A stretch of 64,000 nucleotides of DNA from Nephrocerus scutellatus (taxonomy: Eukaryota > Arthropoda > Insecta > Diptera > Pipunculidae): positions 46,405,481 to 46,469,480 of the forward strand of contig OX352763.1 in assembly GCA_947095585.1 (NCBI GenBank), read 5' to 3'. The stretch's first letter is position 1. Every line of letters starts with the position of its first letter. The notes under the pieces were generated by a model. That model had not been told where the DNA came from and made no database searches. It worked only from the letters and a program-made list of their open reading frames with translations. Below are positions 11,936 through 22,975 of the stretch, in pieces. Position numbers and translations under genes: made by a program.

Positions 11936-13249
11936 AAAAACAACCCATAAAAATTAAAATTGTTCAAGTAAATTCTACAAAAACCAAAAGTATACTGAAT
12001 TCCACTATAAATCCTGAAAAATAAAAACACATGCGAAGCGCTGCAACCCAACAACAAAACAACCCCAATCGTAAAGCAAGCTGCGCTGCTTACAGCGTCC
12101 AACGCACACAGAACACCGTCATTATAGTATGACATGATCTGATGCCGCTATATGGAAAAACAATTTGTATGGGAGCCCCCCGACTCCGCTGTCCAATAAC
12201 TCTCAAATTTAAAAGTGTTGTTATGGGAAGTACACATGTGTGCAAAGTTTGAATAAAATCGGGCTTTAGGAAGTGGGTTAAAAATTTATCACAAGATCTT
12301 ACCAGCCAGCCAGCCGCGTGAACGCGAAGTTAATATAGAGAATTTAAAAAAAAGTTTGTCCATCAGATCTACACATGTATTTAAAATTTGAAGAAAATTT
12401 CGCCAATATTTAAACAAAAATTGTATGGGCTATATAAGGGCCCTGAGTGCCCCCCAACCCAGGGGCCCGATCTTTTCCATATTTTTACAGAAAGTGTTGT
12501 CCATCGGAGATACACGTGCGTATAAAATTTGAAGAAAATCTACTACTTTTTTTTATAAAATTTGTATGGGTGCCCTCCGACCCAGGAGCCCGATTACTTA
12601 CAAATTTTTACAAAAAGTGTTGTGCATCGAAGATACACATGCGTATAAAATTTTGAAAAAAATCGGGTAGTTTCTATGGGTGCCCCCCCCGACCACTTGG
12701 CCCGATCACTACCACTTCCATCGGAGATACACATGCGTATAAAATTTGAAAAAAATCAGGTAGTTGTTTTCATAAAATTTGTATGGGTGCCCCGATCCAG
12801 GGGCCTGAATTTTACAGAAAGTGTTGTCAATCGGAGATATACATGCGTATAAAATTAGAAGAAAATGGGGGACTTTTTTTTATAAAATTTGTATGGGTGC
12901 CCTCCGACCCAGGAGCCCGATCACTTCCAAATTTTTACAAAAAGTGTTGTGCATCGAAGATCCACATGCGTATAAAATTTTGAAAAAAATCGGGTAGTTT
13001 CTATGGGTGCCCCCCCCCCCCCCCCCCCCGACCACTTGGCCCGATCACTTCCACTTCCATCGGAGATACACATGCGTATAAAATTTGAAAAAAATCGGGT
13101 AGTTGTTTTCATAAAATTTGTATGGGTGCCCCGATCCAGGGGCCCGAATTTTACAGAAAGTGTTGTCAATCGAAGATACACATGCGTATAAAATTAGATG
13201 AAAATGGGGGACTTTTTTTTATAAAATTTGTATGGGTGCCTCCGGACCC
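11936..13249 (+). repeat. RepA array with higher-order repeats (left half)
   Basis: Left end 'aacaacccataaaaattaaaattg', a GCAGC-rich module ('caagctgcgctgcttacagcg...gatctgatgccgctatat'), and a first right end at 12349. A long core array then follows. Three core units form a larger block of about 328-339 bp: 'tgccctccgacccaggagcccgat' recurs at 12571 and 12899, and a third copy begins near 13238. One unit contains a run of 20 C (13010-13029) where the neighbouring block has about ten. The third block is cut by the provirus; the array resumes at 21851. Confidence 0.85.
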
Positions 13250-14029
13250 TGTTACGCCAAATTCTTGAGAAAGAAAAATAAAAGGAGTATTAAAACACTT
13301 GGTACTTTATTAATAAAAGATCATGTATTATTCAAAAGATTTTGCACTTAAATACTAATGTAATATATATTGAAGTTAGAGCTTTTTTTGTTATAAAAAG
13401 ATAGTTTGAATAATTCAAGTAGAGCACGACCGCTCTGTTTAAGATTTAGAATAGCACTGCGATTGCGATCATTCATAGATGCATTCATTATATTGTCTCG
13501 CACAAAGAAAAATGGAACATTAGTAACAAAAGGAACATGGGAATTGGAATTGGTCAAACACTATGTGCGTGTGTTAGAGGATGATGAAATGTGACGATTG
13601 ATTTGGGTCGATCGTGTCGCGTCATGTCGCCGACGCGTCGTGTATTTGTTTATGTTAGTCTGCTTACGATTTCCTGTTGAATAGGCATATCGTGCCTTAG
13701 TGCTATGATTTTCTTTTAATGAGATTCTGTTGAATAGGCATATCTTAAGTGCCTTAGTATTATGATTTTCTGTTTATGGTTTGGTTGAATAGGCATCTCT
13801 CAAATGCCTTAGTACTATCAACTGATTTATTCATTTTGTATTGAGCGACAACCCTTGTGTGTTTGTTTTACAATAGCTGTATGTAACGGCATAACTGCGT
13901 TTGTTAGACGATCTCCGATACTTCGTATCTGTATCTCGCTATTGCATAGAATGTGTGGTGCTTTATTAGGTATGTATTTGGAGTGGATGTGAGGGATTTG
14001 TATGGGTATATAGAGGTAGGGGCATAACA
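13250..14029 (-). repeat. 3' LTR of errantivirus-like element
   Basis: 780 bp, nearly identical to 21077-21850. Differences seen include a 6-bp length change ('gcgattgcgatc' versus 'gcgatc' near 13462), several substitutions, and an apparent 8-bp inversion near 13514. A polyadenylation signal AATAAA (minus strand, 13306-13311) lies about 55 nt before the LTR end. Confidence 0.93.
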
Positions 14030-14042
14030 TTCCTCCCCCCTT
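14030..14042 (-). promoter_or_regulatory. Polypurine tract
   Basis: Minus-strand AAGGGGGGAGGAA directly abuts the 3' LTR. It is where plus-strand DNA synthesis is primed in LTR elements. Confidence 0.9.
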
Positions 14043-14124
14043 ATAGAAAAAAATTTGCATAAATTTTTTTTTTCTGAGGACTCAATGTAATGCATCAATG
14101 AATAAATTAGGAAATACAAGAAAA

Positions 14125-15827
14125 TTACATTAATAAATGATTAGGTATAGTAATGATGTTTTTTTTTCCAACTTTTCTTTTTCTAAGTTTATTATCATTT
14201 TTAATGATTTTACATTTAATTAATTTCTTATAAATAAAGTATATTATGATTATTAATAATAAAAGAATTATCAAAAGGATTATTACAAAAATATACATAT
14301 ACGAATATGAATCATTTTCAATTATTTGATTTTCTTGATTCCCATTGTTTATTATTTCACTTATTTTTTCGATTTCATCAAAATGGAAATTTAGTTTATC
14401 AATTGATTTGGGAATTTTAAAATTAGAATCTAACGATATCTTGGAAAAATAATATAATTCTTGAGTTTTATTTTCAGTTTCAATTGCCTCGATTTTAACA
14501 TTTTTTGTTTGAGCATTACAATTCGGATTAAGTTTGAGTATTCCACTGTTTTTAATATTTACAAAGTATTTCAGATCTTTGCAAGTAATCATAAGATTTG
14601 TATCTTCCGGGACCGCATAATACCAGGTTTTAAAGTTTATTAGTTTCCATATTTCATTATACAATTTGAACATTTTAATTACACACAAGTTTCCGTCGAA
14701 TATACCAAGATGCAAATTCATTACACAATCTTTATTAACATTATTAAAAATCGGAAACATAGATTTACAAATAGTGATATCTTTATTTTCTTACAGTCAG
14801 CAAGATCTATTTCATTAAGTTTAATAAACTCGTTGTTATTATTAGAAGCAATAAGTTTTGCTTCAGTTTGGACAAAGAAATAAGTATTTTTTTGGTAATG
14901 AGCCGGTATTGGAATCGCTTTGAATAATTTAAATTCTTTGGAGATCAAAGGGATCTTTACATGGAAGGTAAGAGTTTTTATTACGTATAAAGGATTAACG
15001 TTTGCAAATTTTATTATTTCCGGCATATTTTGAGCTGAAGGTTCTAATGGTAACCGAGTATTTAAAACGCCTTGCGTCTCGATTTCTCTCAACGCATTTA
15101 AAAATGTATCGGAGAATAAAATGTGGTTACTTAATTTATTATCCTGTGCTTTGAAAATTATATCGAGCATCTCTGTTTCTTTTTGTTTTATAGTTAATAT
15201 TTCGTTCATTACTAAATTCTCCATTTCCGTAAAAGCGAAAATTACGTCCTGACTCTTAATTAACTCGTTATAAATTCGAACATTAGTATTATTTACATAA
15301 TTTATTAAATGAGCAATGACCGTAAATTCTTTATTTAATTCGTGTTCTATTCTTATTTGCTTTGACTCTAGTTTATCTATTTTTTGTTTAATGAACATTG
15401 CATCGGAATCGTCCATATTACCAAAAAGGAATTTTTCGAACCTGCCAACAAAATTAAACAGACCTCGAGCTGATCTTTTAGGAGAGTTTAAAATTTCTTT
15501 TATGATTTCACAATTATTCATGACTTCCGAGGTAAGGCGATTTATGGATTTAGCAACTTGAGTACATAAGTTATTAGTTTTATTATTTTGAAGCATTTTC
15601 TCACATAAAATATTTAAGAGATAAATGTGATCATTTATATGCTGAATACCGATTTCATAAGCTGATAGATTTAAATGAACAATAAAATTCCATTCGTTTT
15701 TGGAGAGAAAAAGATTGCCTGCATTTTCGAAGTGTATGGCTGTAGTGCTGTTAATTTCTGCCAATTCATGCCTGTCCAAAGCCAATGAAGTGTTTACGAA
15801 AAGAAATATTACTAGAATTTTCAGCAT
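14125..15827 (-). pseudogene. env: env, errantivirus envelope glycoprotein, frameshifted
   Basis: Envelope glycoprotein related to the baculovirus F-protein type of insect errantiviruses, which mediates membrane fusion. The first frame (15827-14721, 368 aa) starts with a hydrophobic signal peptide (residues 1-16). It has N-glycosylation sequons such as NST (26-28), and a furin-like site KRSAR at residues 117-121 followed by the hydrophobic fusion-peptide-like GLFNFVGRF. The second frame (14760-14125) encodes the C-terminal ectodomain, a transmembrane helix rich in I and L near 14290-14225, and a short basic tail. The two parts are out of frame; a 1-nt change near 14770-14790 breaks the gene. 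env starts about 50 bp after the pol stop (15875). Subgenomic splicing, usual for errantiviruses, was not traced. Confidence 0.88.
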
Positions 15828-15874
15828 GTTGCTATTCTAAAAATGTACGGGTATTAATGAAAGTTTGTAAATAT

Positions 15875-18800
15875 TTAAGAATTAAATGCCTTTATTAGGT
15901 TCTTGCGGACGGTTTTATTTTTCCTTTCCACTCTAATTGTCACGGTTTCTGGTGAGTTGACCACTATTATCTCGTAGGGACCTAAAAATACTGGGGTTAG
16001 TTTTTTGTTGATTCTAGTTTTGCTTTGCAGTAAAACTTTATCCCCTTCGTTGTATTGTATTTGTTGACTGTTTCTATCATAATAACTTTTTGATTTAATT
16101 TTAGCTTTAATAAGATTATCTTTTGCTAATTGATAACCATTTTGGAGTTTGGATTTTAATTCGAAGACATAATCATCATAGTTATATATAGGATCAATGG
16201 AATTTGTTAGCGAACAAGGAATTTGAGGTTTTATACCAAAAAGTGCTTCATACGGAGTGAAATAGTAGAAGGTGGTGTAGTATTATAACAAAACACAGCA
16301 TAATAAACCCAGGAATCTCAATTGGTAGGATCTTTGTTGGAATAACTACGGAGGTAAACTCCTAAAACACGATGACTTCTTTCTAGAAAACCGTTTGATT
16401 GTGGGTGATATGGTGTTGTCTGGATTTTTTTTATTTTTAATAACTGACAAGTACGTTTGAATAAATCACTTAAAAAGTTCGAGCCTTGATCTGTCAATAG
16501 GGTTTGTGGAACACCAAAAATGCATATGACTTTTCGTACGAAAACTTCTGCTACAGTTGCGGCTTCCTGATTTTCTATAGGAAACGCTAGAATGAATTTG
16601 GTTAAATCATCCTGAAAAGTTAAAATGTAGTTATTTCCTGACTCTGACGTAGGAATTGGACCAACAATGTCCAAGGAGACCTTTTCAAAAGGGACTGTGG
16701 ATGTAGTCGTAATATTCATAGGAATCTTGTTTACAGAATAATTTTTGTTTTTCTGACAAATTTAGCATTTTGAGATATACTCTTTTATGTCCCTAAGCAT
16801 ATTGTGCCATTTGAAGTTCATTTTTTTTCGCTTGAACGTTCGTTTTACCCCCTGAAGTCCTCCAGTTGGGTTCTGATGGTATTCATTTAAAATTTTGTCA
16901 ATGTCAGTTTTGGAACTAACTATTTTCGCATTTATTGGATCTGGTCGTATTTCTTTTTCTGGTAAAGATTCTTCTTTGTTAATTGGTATGATGTTTGAAG
17001 GTGTTACCTCTGAAACTTCTTTCGTTTGCTTGGCTTGCGAGCGAGTTAGTATGTTTACTGGTTTAGTTTCATTAGTGGTCTCAAGTTTGGACAGACCATC
17101 TGCTACCGTATTTAATGAACCAGCTTTATATTTAACATCAAACTCGTACTCTTCCAATTTAATTCTCCAACGCATTATTCTAGAGCTTGGATCTTTAAGA
17201 TTAAAAATCGATACTAGAGGTTTATGATCCGTTATGACAGTAAATTTTCTTCCATAGACGTATGGTCGAAAATGATTTACTGCCCACACGACAGCTAAAG
17301 CCTCCTTTTCAATAGTTGAATAATTTCGCTCAGATTTATTTAATACCCTACTAGCAAATGCAATAGGTAAATCTACGCTTTCTGAACTATTCGATTGAGA
17401 AAGGACTGCTCCAATAGCACAATTACTTGCGTCGGTAGTAACAAAAAATGGTCTTTCATAGGCAGGGTATTGTAAAATGGGTGCGTTTGTATTAGATTTC
17501 TTTAGGAGAGAAAATGCTTCATCGCAGAATGGATTCCAGATAAAAGGATTGTCCTTGCGTAAGTTTATTTAAAGAATCTGCTATTTTAGAAAAGTTGGCG
17601 ATAAATTTCCTGTAATACCCAATTAAAACAAGAATGGATTTTAACTGTTTGACAGTTTTAGGAATTTGTATATTAGTTATTGCCGTGATTTTGTCATTAT
17701 TAGGTTTAATACCGTTTTCTGTTATTATTTGCCCTAAGTAGGATACTTCCTTTCGGATGAATTTACATTTTTGAGGTTGCAATTTGCAATTAAATTTTCG
17801 AAGACAATTGAAAATGTCCGTTAGTTTCTTATTATGATCGTTTAGCTTCTTACCATACACAACGATATCATCTAGATATACAAAACATCGTATGCCTTGG
17901 AGTCCGGCAAGAACTACATTCATGAGCCTTTGAAAGGTGGGTGGTGCATTTCGCAACCCAAACGGCATTCTATTGAATTCATAATGCCCGAAAGCTGTAC
18001 TGAACGCAGTCTTATGTCTATCCTTTTCTTCAACTCGAATCTGGTGAAAACCACTAGCAAGATCTAAAATCGAGAAATATTTAGAGTCTCCCAGTTGATT
18101 AAGAATATCTTCAATGTTTGGTAAAGGAAATGAATCGGCCAGTGTGACTTCGTTCAATTTTCGAAAATCTACGACTACGCGCCATTGCTTATTTCCTTTT
18201 GAATCTTCCTTTTTCGGAACTACTAACAAAGGAGAGTTCCAAGGACTCGTGCTTTCTCTTATGATATCATCATCTAACATGCTTTGGACTTGTCTCTGGA
18301 TTTCAGATTTATGGAATTCTGGAAGTCTATATGGACGTGTATTTATGGGTCTCTGATTTTTTTCAACGGGGATATTATGCTCGACACCGTTAGTGTAAGT
18401 GAGCTTGTCACTTTCCAAATGGAAGATGTCGTTGAATTCTCGGCAAATTTCAATAATAGTGCTTGCTTCCTCTTTGTTCAGATGATCTACTTCTAGGTTT
18501 TCTCCTAATTTTTTGAGTCTATTATTTATTTCGTTATAATTTTTATAATTACTAATGTGGTATACATGAAAATTTTCGGATTTTTCAAAAGAGACTTCTA
18601 AATTTTGAGGAATAGTTATTTCTTCTTCTGAGGAATTAAGAATTGATATGTAGATAAAACCGTTATTAACTTTAGCAATACAACTAGCTATGTAGACTTG
18701 TGGAAGGATTTCTTTTGGTATGACAATGACTTCGTTATTATCTAATAATGGGCCGTATTTTATATACCGCTCCGTTCTGGGAGGAACTTTTACAAATTGT

Positions 18801-19200
18801 TTATCATCTGAATATGGAACTGGATATGACTTTCCGTCTTTTTCTATAATAATGTTTTTAGACTTGTAGTTTATCGTGGCGTTTGTTTTATTTAGAAAAT
18901 CTTCACCTATTATACCATCGTAATCTATGGGAAAATTATCCCTCACTATGTGAAATTCATGATTTATAACTTCGTTCTCAGAAATAAGTATTTGTAAAAT
19001 TGTTACTCCTAGCGTGGAAATTTCTTCTGAGGATATTCCTTAAATCATAAGAGGATCCTTGTGATTATACACTAAGGTATTATTTTTTAAACACCCTCTT
19101 TTAATTAAACTAATGGAAGCTCCAGTGTCTATTAAAAATGTATTGGTTTTTTCTTTGCTTTGGGTAATCGGAAAATCTATTTTGCTTCTTGAGATTTGGT
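15875..19200 (-). pseudogene. pol: pol polyprotein: protease, RT, RNase H, integrase; multiply broken
   Basis: Replication enzymes of the provirus. Protease active site DTGAS (DTG at 19121-19129), then a UAA stop at 19040-19042. The frame 18946-17519 (475 aa) holds the protease C-terminus ('IIGEDFL') and RT: 'SILDLASGFHQI' (residues 292-303) with the first catalytic Asp and YLDD at 357-360 (17878-17867). A frameshift near 17550 precedes RNase H ('TTDASNCAIGAVLSQ', 'DHKPLVS'). A UAA at 16762-16764 falls inside the C-x2-C of the integrase HHCC finger. The integrase core shows 'LLTDQGSNF' and 'NGFLERSHR', then a UGA at 16318-16320 and a frameshift near 16265. The C-terminal 'LGPYEIIVV' region runs to the stop at 15875. 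At least five lesions. Confidence 0.92.
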
Positions 19201-19269
19201 TCGAGTTTATGTTAAGTACGCAATTTGATTTAGTTTGGTGATGAGAAACAAGATTCCGATTTGGATTAA

Positions 19270-19500
19270 AGTCGGGATTTTGAGATTGAATTTGGTTTGA
19301 ATTTGATTTTGCTTGGGATTTTTGAAAGGATTTTGTTTAAGACTTTGATTTGGTTTAGAATCTAGAATTTGATTTCGTTTGAGGTTCTGATAAGGATTTA
19401 GTTTTAGATTTCGAATATGATTTTGATTTGGGTTAGATTCTAGAATTTGATTTTGTTTGAGGTTCTGATAAGGATTTTGGTTTCGATTTTTTTGATTAAT
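19270..19500 (-). repeat. Degenerate tandem repeats at the gag-pol junction
   Basis: A roughly 74-bp unit containing 'tctagaatttgatttcgtttgaggttctgataaggattt' appears twice (about 19362 and 19436), with further partial units. On the minus strand it would encode an Asn/Gln/Pro-rich linker between the gag zinc knuckle and protease. Confidence 0.7.
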
Positions 19501-19514
19501 ACTTGAAATTCCAT

Positions 19515-20417
19515 TTAAATTTCGCTCAACTGAGTTGGGGAATTGTCCAACCCAGTATCTAGGAAGTTTTCCTGGCGTGTATAGTTTATTTGTTGCCTAT
19601 TATTATTAAAATTAGCATTATTAGCATTGTTATATGCTCTCTTACGACATTCATTGATTAAATGTCCTGGTTTCTTACAGTACGAGCAAATTTTTGTTTG
19701 AGTAGTGCCCGAGTAAAACGTAGGTCTAGGTATGTGTAGTGTATTGGACGTGTTGTTATTATTGTTATTAATATTTAAAGACCTCTGATTAATTTTTGGG
19801 TTTGGTCTTATATTATTTTGCGGCCTAAAGTTATTGCTCGGGTTTGCTCTATTTTCAGCGATCATTAAGGAATACTCAGAAAGCGCAAAATTAATTGCTT
19901 CCTGGAGAGTACTGTGTTGTCGCGTTTTGACAATTAATTTAAGAGGACCGCGTAATCCTCTCTTGAAATTATTTATTGCCGTTATTTCATTGAGCTTTCT
20001 AATTTCTACACTTTCTAGCTTCACAACTTGTGCTGTTGCTAAATTAAGTTCTTCTAGAAGTTTATTTAGCCTATTGGAATAGTTAAGTATCCCTTTTATC
20101 GGTAGTTGGTATCTGGAGAATTATTCTCCTTGTATCGTTTGTAAAGGTCGAAGCCTTTGAAAATTTTGTTTTAGACAACAAGACAATTCATCCCAGTTTT
20201 GGAATTCCTTAATTTTGAACGTAACGTTATAAGCGTGTCCAGAAATTTTGGATTTCAACAAATCGAGCAATTCGCTCGTTTGATCCTGGTCTTGTTTCTT
20301 ACTGCTGGCTTTTCTTGCCTGAACGGTTACGATTTCTAAAAATCGTTTTAAATCATCGGAATCCCCGGAAAATTCGGGAATCAATTTTATCGCCCTATCG
20401 AAATTGAATTCACTCAT
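19515..20417 (-). pseudogene. gag: gag, capsid and zinc knuckle, one premature stop
   Basis: Gag structural protein of the provirus. It starts at the ATG at 20417. The first 98 codons include 'LIPEFSGDSDDLKRFL', typical of errantivirus capsids. A UAA at 20121-20123 interrupts, and the same frame is open again through to 19515. The distal part has 'LNEITAINNFKRGLRGPLK' and a CCHC knuckle 'CSYCKKPGHLINEC' in an Asn-rich context. Total length about 300 codons, shorter than typical errantivirus gag proteins. A single nonsense change is the only lesion I see in gag. Confidence 0.88.
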
Positions 20418-21053
20418 TTTTTCTTTTTCTATGACTGGAGGTTTTTGAGGGTTTTTTTTTTCGTCTGGTTTTTGAGGAATTTTTTTTTGTCTGGTTTTTC
20501 AGGAATTTTTTCCTCGTCTGGTTTTTGAGGAATTTCAATTTGTTTGTTTCGTAAATTTACGACTAAAGCCATACACAGAGGAAAATAGGAGTAACGAATC
20601 AAATTAAAAAAAAAATTTTTTTTGTAGTAACTTTCTTTACCGAAACACAAGAAAATATATAGAAACACGGCACCAAAAAAAAATATTTTTTAAATAAAAT
20701 ATAATATAATATACTATATATAGTTAAAACTTAAAATTGAGACTTCCCTGATTTTTTGCTGATTTGAATGTAGATATTGTTTTCGCCCTGTTGATATTGG
20801 CTGATTTTCCGTTGTTTTGTGTTGTGATGATAATTGTCGCTCTGTTGATACGGCTGATTTTCTGTTGCTAAGATTTTGTGATGATAATTGGCGTTCTGTT
20901 GATACGGCTGATTTTCTGTTGCTAAGATTTTGTGATGATAATTGTCGTTCTGTTGATACGGCTGATTTTCTGTTGCTAAGATTTTGTGATTTGGAGTGTT
21001 TTGTAGATTCTTGCTGATTTTTTTTTTTTTGAAACTAGCTAAAACGAATAGCT
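20418..21053 (-). repeat. Provirus leader with 54-bp tandem repeats
   Basis: Untranslated leader between primer site and gag. Three near-identical 54-bp units start at 20824, 20878 and 20932 ('gtgatgataattg.cg.tctgttgatacggctgattttctg...'), with a weaker fourth before them. Nearer gag, three copies of 'tctggtttttgaggaattt' lie at 20450-20540. Because 54 is divisible by three, both strands stay open across the array; I do not regard these frames as genes. Confidence 0.85.
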
Positions 21054-21072
21054 AATCCCACCGCTGCCACCA
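21054..21072 (-). promoter_or_regulatory. Primer binding site, tRNA-Leu type
   Basis: Minus-strand TGGTGGCAGCGGTGGGATT begins 4 nt after the 5' LTR. It is complementary over 19 nt to the 3' end of insect tRNA-Leu with CCA added (from memory of tRNA-Leu AAG/UAG). Confidence 0.8.
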
Positions 21073-21076
21073 ATTT

Positions 21077-21850
21077 TGTTACGCCAAATTCTTGAGAAAG
21101 AAAAATAAAAGGAGTATTAAAACACTTGGTACTTTATTAATAAAAGATCATGTATTATTCAAATGATTTTGCACTTAAATACTAATGTAATATATATTGA
21201 AGTTAGAGCTTTTTTTGTTATAAAAAAATAGTTTGAATAATTCAAGTAGAGCACGACCGCTCTGTTTAAGATTTAGAATAGAACTGCGATCATTCATAGA
21301 TGCATTCATTATATTGTCTCGCACAAAGAAAAATAATGTTCCATTAACAAAAGGAACATGGAAATTGGAATTGGTCAAACACTATGTGCGTGTGGTAGAG
21401 GATGATGAAATGTGACGATTGATTTGGGTCGATCGTGTCGCGTCATGTCGCCGTCGCGTCGTGTATTTGTTTATGTTAGTCTGCTTACGATTTCCTGTTG
21501 AATAGGCATATCGTGCCTTAGTGCTATGATTTTCTTTTAATGAGATTCTGTTGAATAGGCATATCTTAAGTGCCTTAGTGTTATGATTTTCTGTTTATGG
21601 TTTGGTTGAATAGGCATCTCTCAAATGCCTTAGTACTATCAACTGATTTATTCATTTTGTATTGAGCGACAACCCTTGTTTGTTTGTTTTACAATAGCTG
21701 TATGTAACGGCATAACTGCGTTTGTTAGACGATCTCCGATACTTCGTATCTGTATCTCGCTATTGCATAGAATGTGTGGTGCTTTATTAGGTATGTATTT
21801 GGAGTGGATGTGAGGGATTTGTGTGGGTATATAGAGGTAGGGGCATAACA
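21077..21850 (-). repeat. 5' LTR of errantivirus-like element
   Basis: 774 bp; drives transcription toward lower coordinates. Terminal TGTTA...TAACA, with target duplication ACCC at 21851-21854. See the 3' LTR for differences. Confidence 0.93.
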
Positions 21851-22975
21851 ACCCCGGGGCCCGATAACTTCCAAATTTTTACAGTCGATCGGAGATACAT
21901 GCGTATAAAATTTGAAGAAAATAGAGTACTTTTTTATAAAATTTGTATGGGTACCCCTGGGCCCGATCATAAAATTTGATGGAAATCGGGTACTTTTTTT
22001 TATAAAATTTGTATGGGTGCCCCCGACCTCGGGGCCCTTATCACTTCCAAATTTTTACAAAAAGAGTTGTCCATCGGAGATACACATGCGTATAAAATTT
22101 GAAGAAAATCGGGTACATTTTGTAAAAATTTGTATGGGAGCCTCCCGACCCGAGGAAAGTTTTGTCATGGGAGATACACATGTGTCCAAAGTTTCAATAA
22201 AAACGGGCTTTAGAAATTGGGTTGAAAATTGATCACAAGATTTGGTGTGCCAGCCGCCAGCCACGGGCACGCGAAGTTAAAAAATTGGGAGCCCCCTTAT
22301 CCTGATCACTCCAACATTTTTACACAAAGTGTTACCATCGGAGATACACATGTGTATAAAATTTAAAGAAACTCGGGCTAACTTTTAAAAATGTATATGG
22401 AAGCCCCTCGTACCTGCGTCCACTTCCAAATTTTTACAAAAAGCGTTGTCCATAGGATTAAGGATGTGTGTATAAAATTTAAAGAAAATCGGATACATTT
22501 TTTAAAACTTTCATGGGGCCTTCCGACACCGGGGTCCGATCACGCCAAAAATGTTTACATAAAGTCTTGTCCATCGGAGATACACATGCGTATAAAATTT
22601 GACGAAAATCAGGTACTTTTTTTATAAAAATTTTATGGGTGTCCCTCCCCGACCCCGGGGCCCGATCACTTCCAAATTTTTAAAAAAGTGTTTTTCATCG
22701 CGTATAAAATTTGAAGAAAATCGGGTAAATTTGGTAAAAAATTTGTATGGGAGCCAAACGAACCCGAGGTCCGAGGGGCCCAAAATTTTAATAGAAAGTG
22801 TTGTCATTGGAGATATACATGTGTGAAAAGTTTTAAAAAAATCGGGTTTTAGGAAGTTGGTTAAAAATTTATCACAAGATTTGTCCGCCAGCCAGCCACC
22901 CAGCCAGCCAGCCAGCCACCCAGCCAGCCAGCCAGCCACGGGCACGCGAAGTTAATATAGAGAAGTTAAAAAGAA
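21851..22975 (+). repeat. RepA array (right half) beyond the provirus
   Basis: Resumes the core unit cut at 13249 ('cccggggcccgataacttccaaatttttac'). A first right end with 'gccagccacgggcacgcgaagtta' lies at 22280, and a second array ends at 22975 with 'ccagccagccagccacgggcacgcgaagttaatatagagaa' (described piecewise). The gccagcc block before the final end is expanded to a run of about 12 'gcca/cc' units at 22888-22938. Confidence 0.85.

Larger units (their letters stand above)
13250..21850 (-). mobile_element. Errantivirus-like LTR retrotransposon (provirus)
   Basis: An 8.6-kb element in minus orientation with LTRs of 774 and 780 bp that begin TGTTA and end TAACA. It has a tRNA-Leu-type primer site, gag, pol (protease, RT, RNase H, integrase), env and a polypurine tract. 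It is flanked by a 4-bp duplication ACCC (13246-13249 and 21851-21854), inside a RepA core unit that can be read straight across the insertion. The order and the env gene match insect errantiviruses of the 17.6/297/ZAM type. All three genes carry disabling stops or frameshifts, so this copy is dead, but LTR similarity shows it is much younger than the gypsy remains to its left. Confidence 0.93.

Noticed and set aside
12365..13249. CRISPR-like regular repeats
   Set aside because: Units are contiguous, 110-130 bp, without unique spacers, in eukaryotic transposon-rich DNA. Tandem satellite-type repeat.
20817..21017. Plus-strand frame with three repeats of an 18-residue unit
   Set aside because: It is the 54-bp leader repeat of the minus-strand provirus; 54 is divisible by three, so both strands stay open.
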